Translations under genes and position numbers: made by a program | The notes under the pieces: generated by a model | Database searches by the model: none | Told to the model about the DNA's origin: nothing | The model's input: the letters and a program-made list of their open reading frames with translations, nothing else | DNA from: Pigoraptor vietnamica | Taxonomy: Eukaryota; Opisthokonta; Filasterea | Reading direction: 5' to 3' | DNA length: 21,402 nucleotides | NCBI GenBank assembly: GCA_943704525.1 | Contig: CALSCQ010001758.1 | Location: 1-21,402 of the forward strand | Shown: one piece after another, positions 13,691-21,402 of the stretch | Position numbering within the stretch: the first letter of the stretch is position 1 | How the letters are laid out: each line of letters begins with the position of its first letter

Positions 13691-16600
13691 GTGCACCACG
13701 TTGACGCTCTCGAGGTACGCGCCGGCCTCCGCAATGTGCGTGGCGAACGTGTCCAATATCTCCACGGTCGACGGGTGCGTGCGGCGGGTGATGGGAACGT
13801 CCAGCACAAACTGGCGCAAGGACCCGTACGGCAAAAACTCGAGGAGCAGCAGGACGGGTTCGGACTGCAGCACGACGCCGCACAGCCCAACAATTCGAGG
13901 AGAGTTGAGGTTCTGCATGATTTCGGCCTCGCTCACAAAGGCCACGCGGTCGTCGTACGAGAGCCCTTCCCTCGCCGTCTTCGCGGCGCACAGGCGAGGG
14001 CGGCCGTCAACCATCACGCGCGCCTTGAAGACCTCGCCGAACTCTCCGCTTCCCAGTCGCTCGAGAACGTCGACGCTCTCGCGCGGGAGTTCGATGGAAA
14101 TCAGCCCCGCGTTGTTCGCCACGTGCTTCTCCATGAAGTCGCGGTGTGTGGCCTGGCTCTGGGCGAGGCGAATCGCAGCAATCCGCCACCGCACAAGCCC
14201 GAATATCGCGAAGCAAAGCACCGCGCCGGCGACGAGAGAGACAGGCACGGCAATCGCGACCGCGCGACTGGAGCTGCCCGCAGGCGACGCGAGCAGCTGG
14301 GCGGCGACGGGCAACTGGACGCAGTCCCACCGCCCGCTCGAGTTCGTGAGGTTGTGGCCCGCGCTGCACGGCTCCACGACGAGCTCGAGCGAGAACGAAT
14401 CGACGAGCTTGCGGCCCCATTCCGCGTCGTCGCTGTCGTCACGTGATCCGTACACGAAGGGATTCGCGGACGTCGCGTACACGCGGTACGTCCCGGGGCG
14501 GCCGTAGACGGTGAGCGCGTTCACGGTGACCTTCGACCGAACCCCAAAGCTTCGATCGTCGTTGCCCTTGAGTTCGACGGCGCTGTCGTTCGTGCGCAGG
14601 CGTATGGCGAGCGGCTTGAGGGGATCGAGAGTGACTGGGTTGCCGAATCCGTCCTGCAGCTCAATGTCAAACGGGCTCGTCGTGCTCCCGGGCGTCACGT
14701 GCACTCGCATTATCGGAGCGGGCGCCGCGCCACTCACGAGTGCCTGCGCCGCCGCCATGGCCGTACTTGCGCTTCCAACGGCAGGTCCCGCAGACGAAGG
14801 GATTGCCTGAGCGATAGGGCTGGCGATAGACGCTTGTGCGGTGGCGATGGCGGTGAAAGCACCTGTAGGCGCCCGCGAACTGGATGCTGTCGCGCCGGCG
14901 GAGGGCACCCGGGCAATCGGGACAAGGTGCTGCGCGCGCGTCGTCAGCGCACCGCCCCCCGCCCACCCGTTCAGGCTCTCCGTGACTCTCTTCGGCACGA
15001 AGAGGCCGTCTCGGAACGACAGTCCGGCGAGCAACGGCGCGGCCGTGCGGTCCGACAAGACGAAAAACACGCCGGGACCCCTCGAAGCGCTAGGGGCGGA
15101 CACCACCACAGTGCCGAGTGCGGTGAACGTCGAAGCGTCATCCATGCGCGCAAACCCGCCCTCGCCTAGCCGTTCCCTGGGGGAAGCGTTCGCGCTGCAG
15201 TGCGTGTACGCTCCGTCGATGAGGGTAACATTGGCCGTTCCGCTGAGCAAAAAGCACCCGCCGTGCTTGTCCGCGGACGAGTTTGTGACGACCACGTTAC
15301 TCAGGACCACCTTGCCTCCTGACGCGTAGAGAAATCCGCCGCCCGCCGCAGTTGTGTTCGTCACCGTGACGTCGCTGACGGTGAGTATGGCGTCGTCGGC
15401 AGTGCGAAACGCGCCGCCGTAGAGAAGTGCGCGCATGTTGGTGACGGTGCAGTTCGACACGGTGACGACGGCGCTGTCGACGGTGGCGACGATGCCACCC
15501 GACCACAGATAACTGTTCGTAAAAGAAGTGTCGCGAACGGTCACCGACGCGCTTCCCTCCGCCCACACGACGCCCGTCGGATTGTTATAGTCGTCGTATG
15601 CCATCAGGTCGTCGTAAAACGGGAAATGCGAATTCGCAATCACGCTGTTCTCCAATTTAAACGAGGCGTCGTCGGCGACGTGCGCAAGGGCCCCAGAATA
15701 GTCCGCGGACATGCCCACCACGGTGACGTTGTGAAATTCCACAAGCGAAGTCCCCTCGGCATACACACCGGCGCCGTGCGCCGCACGCCACGTCTCGATG
15801 CGAGAGTCACTCACGACAACGTGCGCGGAATCGCGCGCGAACACGGCCCCGCCGTTGTCGGCGCCCGAGCCGACATCTTCTTTAGGAAACGCAGACCCCT
15901 CAAAGAGGTCCGTCGAACCCGACAGCCAAGATCTCGCAACAGTGACTTTTGCCGAGCCCTCCGCAAACACGGCGCCAAAGTAATTCACTAAAACAGAGAC
16001 GCCGTCCGTGTCGAGCGCGGAAACGGCCACCGCCGCATTGTCCGCTGCGTAGATAATCCCGCCGGAGGTGAAAGGCACATACCACAACCGCACTGTGAGC
16101 CCGCGCACGGCGACCTTCGCGGAGCCGACGGCGCATACGGCCCCCGCGCGCAATACGCGTTTCCCTCCCACTGAAGAAGCGACAATGGTCGAGTCCGTTA
16201 TGGTCAACAGCCCCTGCGCCGTAATGTGAGCAACGCAGTCGTCTCGGCCGGTCCAGACGCCGCCTTTCGGCACTACGACGTCCCTATTGAAATTCACCGA
16301 GTCCAGCAAAACGCGCGTGAGATTGAGCCACCCTCGCGTCGCAAGGCTCTCGACAATGCGCGTGTACGAAAACTTTTGGAACGAGACGTCCTCGAGTGAG
16401 AGCGACGCCGTCTTGCCCGAGAGGCGGAAGAGCAGGCCGTAGTCGTTGGCGAGTCCGCTCGACACGAGACACGAAGATACTGTCAGATTGCGAATAATCA
16501 CAGTCCCGCTCTTAATGTCCATGGCTATCGGGAGAACGTTCGTGGTCGTGTCCTTGGCGCATACAACGCGCAAACCGCCGCCGTCCACGACGAGCCTTCT

Positions 16601-16831
16601 GCTACCGAGGTCAACGGCGCGCGTAGGAAGAAGGTCTCCCTGAAGCAGCGCCCCAAACGGCCACGTCAACGTCCCGTTGAGCCGCACGTACGAGGCGTTG
16701 CTCGATATTGCCGCGTCGATGGGCGTGAAGACGGAGACGGTGGCCGCGCACGACTCGCGCGCACATAATGACAGTGCGCACCCAATTGTGACCACGACGA
16801 AGGCCAACGACGGCCGAGACCGCGCCGCCAT
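12300..16831 (-). CDS. Receptor tyrosine kinase with beta-helix-like ectodomain (5 exons)
   Basis: Minus-strand exons: 16831-13689, 13559-13499, 13347-13253, 13011-12987, 12869-12300, summing to 1297 codons plus TAG. A signal peptide (about residues 1-30) leads a ~620-residue ectodomain of short repeated units (GGAVFA, DNAAVAV, SAKVTV, NVTVTN), like right-handed beta-helix or POMP-type repeats. An Ala/Ser-rich stretch and an Ig-like or invasin-like module (about 707-797, with LQDGFGNPV) follow. One membrane segment lies at 857-880. The kinase (about 921-1188) has GSGEFGEVF (927), Lys951, alpha-C Glu968, HRDLAARN (1047-1054), DFG (1071-1073), Tyr1083 and SPIRWMAPE. These mark an active tyrosine kinase, not a TKL kinase. 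The tail holds YVNV (Y1225), YADL (Y1248) and YVAM (Y1289). The exon 3 acceptor is an unusual CCCAAG. An out-of-frame ATG at 16841 precedes the start. No specific orthologue is recognised. Confidence 0.93.
12878..12908. repeat. 31-base G homopolymer (C tract on the kinase sense strand)
   Basis: An uninterrupted run of 31 G on the plus strand. On the sense strand it is the polypyrimidine tract of kinase intron 4, seven bases before the CAG acceptor of the last exon. Homopolymer length is prone to sequencing error. Confidence 0.97.
12939..12968. repeat. (GT)n microsatellite in kinase intron 4
   Basis: Short GT run between the microexon and the G homopolymer; CA-rich on the sense strand. Confidence 0.95.
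12987..13011 (-). other. 25-nt microexon of the receptor tyrosine kinase
   Basis: Acceptor CTCGCAG and donor GTGAGT bracket 25 nt. They finish the Ser codon split after WMAPE and add IRSSLFTH, giving WMAPES-IRSSLFTH-ASDVWSYG. That is the exact spacing and chemistry expected between the APE and SDVWSYG motifs of tyrosine kinases. Both phases fit: one base to close the incoming codon, then eight full codons. Confidence 0.88.
13631..13688. repeat. (CA)n array overlapping a kinase splice donor
   Basis: On the sense strand this is (GT)n starting exactly at the donor of intron 1 (CACAG|GTGTGTGT). A second short CA run at 13439-13455 lies in intron 2. Confidence 0.95.
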
Positions 16832-17025
16832 TTGCTCTCATTCGTGCGAGAGTCCCTCTTCTCTCCCTTCTCTCCGCAGTCGCAGGATTGGCCCACGTCT
16901 TTTGTGCCCTGACGGCGAATGGCTATTCTATCGAACAAAATAAAATGACGCCCACATGACGCCAATTGTCGTCTGGACAAGTTTTTGCCGAGATTTCGGC
17001 GACACGAAGTGAATGCCGTCATCAA

Positions 17026-17044
17026 CAGGGGTACTGAACCCCTG
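17026..17044. other. Perfect inverted repeat in the kinase upstream region
   Basis: CAGGGGT (17026-17032) and ACCCCTG (17038-17044) form a perfect 7-bp inverted repeat around the 5-nt spacer ACTGA. It lies about 200 bp upstream of the kinase start codon. It could be a dimeric factor site or an RNA hairpin. Confidence 0.5.
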
Positions 17045-17287
17045 GTCATCAAAATTTCGCTCGCTTTAAATTGAAATTGGGGCGAAAAAACGTGCGGATT
17101 TTCGAAGAATTTCAATATGAAGTGCACATTTCACAAGTTCGTACTCTGTTCGGAAGTTTTATGTGAAAAAACAGTCAAAATTGAGACAAAAACCGCGAGC
17201 TTCAATTTCGAGGGGCGCGGCACTTTCGTCCAATAGACGTGCGCGGAAGATAACGGCACAGTCACTCAAGCTTACCTTCGCACTGAC

Positions 17288-17335
17288 CGACACACACACA
17301 CGCACGCGCGCGCACACACACACACGCGCACGCAC
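17288..17335. repeat. CA/CG microsatellite
   Basis: CACACA runs broken by CGCG units in the kinase-myotubularin spacer. Confidence 0.9.
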
Positions 17336-18067
17336 ACGAGGAAGGACGCTCCCACGCACACGCGCATGCGCCCCTGTTGCATTCAGGCTTCTGTGGGAAG
17401 GGCACTTGCCTGTTGTTCAGAAGAGTTGGCACACGAAGCAGATCGCAACACACGTACACATTTCACCGACAAACCGTATAACGCCACAGAGATGCGTCGT
17501 TAGGCTGCGCGTTTTTATAGTTCCATTGCGGTGGTCGTTTACCGCGATTGCGCTAAGTGCGCCAAAAAGGCGCAGGACGAGCGCGAGTTCCCGCCAAAGC
17601 GCCCGCATTTGCTGACGCAATCGCTTGGCGATTAAGCAGCGAACCTGCTCAAGCGAACGATTGTGAGTGATGGGGCAGTTGTTCGCTTCGCAGTACCCCT
17701 TTCACGCTGTCTTCCCATAGTCTCGTGCACGCAAAATCAGTCGCTCTCTCTCTCTCTCTCGCTGCATAGCTGTCATGAAGTGCCTGCGTGCGCTTCCCTA
17801 CATCAGTTTGTGTCGTTTTATTCGGTCAAATCGGCGCTCTCTCGCCGCATTGTTTCCTTTGGAACCATTCCGAGTTCGCTTATTCCCTCTTCCTGGTCGG
17901 CATTCTCAGAGACGGACTGGTGCAATGTTGTTCTAATAACGTGCGCGGTGAGTCGAGGCACGTTTGGGTATCTTATTCGCCAGAAGGACGTCACTGCGAA
18001 AATCAGCTCCACCGCGACAGACAGCGGTGTGTGGCGAGTGAGTTTCATCTCGTTTTCGTCGAAAGGA

Positions 18068-21000
18068 ATGGTCATGTCGAAGAACGCCGACGTTGTCGTC
18101 GTTGAGGAGAATGCGCCGAGGGGGCTGGGGATCGCGCTGCACCTCGTGCACACGGAGGCCGCAGTCGCTTGCACGTCGTCGAACGATGCTTCGCACGCCG
18201 TGGAGAAGACCGCGAATGTATGCACCGAGGACGCGGTGAGTGCTGGAGAGGGCGTGTCGGCGTTACCGTTGGGAGCGGACGCTGTTGCCGTCGGTGGCGG
18301 TTGCGTCCAAAAGACGGCGTCCTTTGTGGCGATGGACAGCATCGTCGACGACATTGTGAATGGCTCGGTGGAACTGTCACGTGCGTCGCACGTGGGGGCT
18401 GTGGGGGTTGAGCTCGTCGAGCCCATATCGGATGCCCTCGCGTCGCCCATTGGAGAAACGACGGCGCCCGCCTTTCCCTTTGCGCCCGCGCCGGCCGAGT
18501 CGCTGTCTTCGCGCTCGAACACGCTGCTGGAGACGGCCGAGGAGCATTTGGCGGTGGCTGGGGTTGCGGGAGAGAGGGAGAAGGAGAGGGGCTCCGCGTC
18601 GCCAGGCGTCCCGGCGAACAGCCCCACGGTGGAGGCAGCGACGGCCCGTGCGTCGTCTGTGGGAAGTGGGGCGGACCTGTCGTTTGTGGCTGAGATTTAT
18701 GAGAACCAGCGCTATACGCCGCCGGGGAGCGACGCGGGCGCTGGGCTTGGCCTGCTGCGGGGGTGGCGCATTATGGGGGGAGGGTGGACGGTGCGGCCCA
18801 CGTACTCGAACGAAAAGGTGGGTTGTCTGCGTGAACGGACACCGGTCTCAGACGGACACCCGCTTGAGACTTTTTCTGTGTGTAATTTTGGGTGGAGAGA
18901 GAAGGGTAGAAGGGGGGAGGGGTGGGGAAACGAATGCATGCTGCGCTGTGTAGCTTACAATTGCTCACATGCCGTGCACTTCACATCCAGGGCGATGTTG
19001 CATACGAATTGCTTCCCGCCTTCGTCGAGTCCCACTACGTCGTCGACCGCGAATACGGCGACACGGACGCCGAAGGGTGGGAATACGCGCCGGACTTTGC
19101 GAACGGCGTGTTCCACAAGTGTCCGGACAAGTACGACCGTGTTCGCCGGCGGTGTTGGGTGCATCGCGACGCCCTTGGCCTTGTGAGTGGGTCGCAGAAC
19201 AAGCCGTCGGAATCGAATGCTACGGTCGGAACGGAAATTTCGACGACGCCCTCCCTTTCGCTCGACCCGGCGTTGAGTGCGCTCTGTACGCTGCCGAACG
19301 AGACTGTCGCGTTTGTCGGTGGGTCCTTGTGTTTGTGGTGCGTGAATGTGTGCGTCGCATATGCAGTGTATCGTATTCGCTTGCTTCTAATTGGGGACGT
19401 GCCTGTGCACTATGTTGCTCACTTGTGTTCGCGCCCTTTTACTGTAGCCGCTAACGTGACGTGGATATGCGGCGGCCAGCGCATCCGTGGCAAACTCGTC
19501 GTGACGTCCGTCCGCCTGCGCTTCTTCACGGGAAAGGTGGGTTCGATTCCCGGTCGCCGATGAGCCATATGCTTGCGCCCACTAAACTGTTTTCTTTCTG
19601 TATTGTTCTGTTCGTGCAGTTGCGTGTGGCGCATTTCCCGTGTGTACCATGCGTTGCGGCTGTTTGGTTCTTAGTGCAAGCGCTCATATTTTATGCGCTT
19701 GTTGCGGTTTCAGGTGGAGTGCAGTCCGCCGGTGCTCGAGGTCCTTCTCGGCATGGTCGCAGCCATCGATCGAATTGACAGGTGCGTGTACACTCATATG
19801 CCGTCATTGCGTCGTCATTGCTGGTCGATTGTTGCTTCGGTTGCACGCATGCGCCCCTTCGTTACTTACTCGTTCGTAGCACGGCGCAACTATGCGCGTC
19901 TGATGCATGCAGGCCGGTCCCTTTGTTGCGTTAGTCGTTCGTAGCACGGCGTAGTTCTTTTACCGTGTGATATCTGACACTGCACGTGCGCACAGGACAC
20001 CCGCCGGCGAAGAGGTCGAAGACATTGAGCTCCGCTGTCGCGACATTCGCTCCGTGCGGCTCTCCTTCCAGCCGCGCGCGTGTCAGCGACGCGCCGTCAA
20101 CGAGCGCCTCCGACGCCTCTGCTTCCCCCGGATGTACAACCGCCCGCACATTGCATTCCGCCTCAGTAGTTCATCCCAGGGGATTGTAAGTACCGACCCA
20201 CTGCCGGGCCTCGTGCTAGGCTCAGGGAGGGCAGGCGACAACTCCGCCGCGAGCGATTCCGGCATCGATGCGTCCCCGGCGTCGCCTGCGCCGTCCGCGG
20301 GTTCTCCGTACGAGGAAGAGGCGCATACGGACGAGGCAGGGAACGGCGCGCGCGCATGCGTGGACGTGGATGTCTCTGTTGTTCGCGCCGTGCGGAACGT
20401 GAGCGAGGAGGCTCCGGGGGAGTGCCGAGCGGACGTTGTTGAGGATGGAAACGCTCTCGTTCGAAGCCACTCTGCTCCAGCGGGCGTCCTCGGTCCGAGC
20501 GAAGGGACTTCGACGGCGTCTGCACCGCCGAGTGTACCCGTGGCCCCTATCCCTCTCCCCCTGCGTTCGTTCTCGCCGGGTCGCGACGAAGGGTGGCACT
20601 TGTACGAATGTCGCACCGAGTTCAGTCGACAGGGTCTGTCGCAGTACCCCCAGTGGCGGCTGACGACGGCGAACGCGGATTATGCCGTGTGCGCGAGCTA
20701 TCCCGCGACCATTGCGGTGCCTTCTGCGATGGACGACGCGGCGATTGCGGCGGTGGCGCAGTTCAGGAGCAACGGGCGCTTCCCTGCGGTGGGTGATGTG
20801 TTTGCTGCAAGCTGTGATGGACACTCGCGCACACGCACACACACATGCACACACATACACATACACATGCACACACATACACATACACACATACAGACAC
20901 ACACACACACATACACACATAACACGTATACACATACACACATACACACACACACACATACACACATAACACGTACATACAGAGAGACACACACTCACAC

Positions 21001-21210
21001 ACCCATCTGCAGCGACGAACTCACATTCACTCGCGTGTCGATATGCACTGATGGATGATGATTTGTGCTAATGTTCCTAACACAATCGGCGTTGCAGCTG
21101 TCGTGGGTGCACCCATTCACGGGCGCGGCGATCGTCCGCTCGGGGCAGCCGTACAGCGGCGTGCGCGGCATGCGATCGAACGAAGACGAGGCGATGTTGC
21201 GCGCGATACG
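18068..21210 (+). CDS. DysF-GRAM-myotubularin phosphatase family protein, 3' end outside the window
   Basis: Exons: 18068-18817, 18991-19318, 19448-19536, 19714-19781, 19996-20788, 21098-21210, then intron 6 runs off the window; 713 complete codons are seen. ATG 18068 (or 18074) is the first ATG in this frame. Residues 1-200 are Ala/Val/Ser-rich and probably disordered. A DysF domain follows: IYENQRYTPPG (about 205) through EGWEYAPDF and DRVRRRCWVH (about 279-309). A GRAM-PH domain (about 343-460) has NETVAF, VTWICGGQRIRGKLVVTSVR, PPVLEVLLGMVAAI and CRDIRSVRLSF. The myotubularin phosphatase domain begins EGWHLYECRTEFSRQGL and continues with YPATIAVPS, RSNGRFPALSWVHP and GMRSNEDEAMLRAI. Myotubularins remove the 3-phosphate from PI3P and PI(3,5)P2. 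The Cys-x5-Arg active site lies beyond 21402, so active versus dead cannot be judged. A ~130-residue acidic Ser/Pro-rich insert separates GRAM from the phosphatase, where other family members have a few residues. Confidence 0.9.
20823..20998. repeat. (CA)n/(CACATA)n array in myotubularin intron 5
   Basis: CACA and CACATA units fill over half of the 309 bp intron, starting about 30 bp after the donor. ACACATAACACGTA occurs twice. Confidence 0.95.
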
Positions 21211-21287
21211 GTGCGTTGAAGTTGTTGTCCTGTTGACTGCCTGTGCATTTTGTTCCTTCTTGTTTGATTTTGTTTTTTCCCTTCTTG

Positions 21288-21402
<115 letters not shown>

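Larger units (their letters stand above)
16832..18067. promoter_or_regulatory. Divergent region between the kinase and myotubularin genes
   Basis: 1.2 kb without a recognised gene. A comparatively AT-rich part (about 16925-17210) sits near the kinase start and holds a perfect 7-bp inverted repeat at 17026-17044. A CA/CG array lies at about 17288-17335. CCAAT occurs at about 17230. A (TC)n tract (about 17741-17760) precedes a 53-codon frame (17775-17936) that may be an upstream ORF in the myotubularin leader. A GTGAGT at about 17947 could be a leader-intron donor. All regulatory roles are inferred. Confidence 0.4.

Noticed and set aside
19540-19550. GGTTCGATTCC, a perfect Pol III B-box-like string
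   Set aside because: The T stem pairs only partly, no matching acceptor strand or A box lies upstream, and the region overlaps a myotubularin exon/intron junction. No tRNA is supported.

Overview
The window is nuclear DNA from a GC-rich, intron-rich eukaryote, probably a free-living protist. Five of the six genes are recognised by family and the sixth is a clear Myb-repeat protein. Spliceosomal introns of about 100-325 bp interrupt five genes. The gene set (a UFM1 E3 ligase, a true receptor tyrosine kinase with an HRDLAARN loop, a myotubularin, a DysF domain) argues against fungi, which generally lack UFMylation. It would suit an amoebozoan, an apusomonad-like lineage or a unicellular holozoan; I cannot name the genus. 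Long GT/CA microsatellites are frequent and lie outside the coding exons I modelled. Both window ends lie in (TG)n.

Layout, left to right: (GT)n array and a 1.3 kb stretch without a recognisable gene (1-1577); a four-repeat Myb/SANT protein, minus strand (1578-2903); a short divergent promoter containing TGACGTCA; UFL1, plus strand, 10 exons (3210-7620); BCD1/ZNHIT6, minus, 5 exons (7841-9818); an 889 bp divergent region; ribosomal protein uL2/RPL8, plus, 2 exons (10708-11805); a single-pass receptor tyrosine kinase with a beta-helix-like ectodomain, minus, 5 exons including a 25-nt microexon (12300-16831); a 1.2 kb divergent region; and a myotubularin-family protein that carries a DysF domain in front of GRAM, plus, at least 6 exons and cut by the window end (18068-21210 and beyond).

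The six genes alternate strand perfectly (-,+,-,+,-,+), so neighbours are always head-to-head or tail-to-tail. The exon models were built by eye from homology and splice phase. The four complete multi-exon models sum to whole codons (764, 395, 257 and 1297 residues). BCD1 (box C/D snoRNP assembly) and RPL8 (60S ribosome) share one promoter region and the same broad process, ribosome production. UFL1 acts at the ER and on 60S ribosomes, the kinase at the cell surface and the myotubularin on endolysosomal phosphoinositides; nothing in the sequence ties these three together beyond adjacency.

The most interesting items are the DysF-GRAM-myotubularin fusion, the tyrosine kinase with SH2-docking-like tail motifs (YVNV, YVAM), a GTG-biased splice-donor consensus, and an excess of frame-preserving introns without stops.
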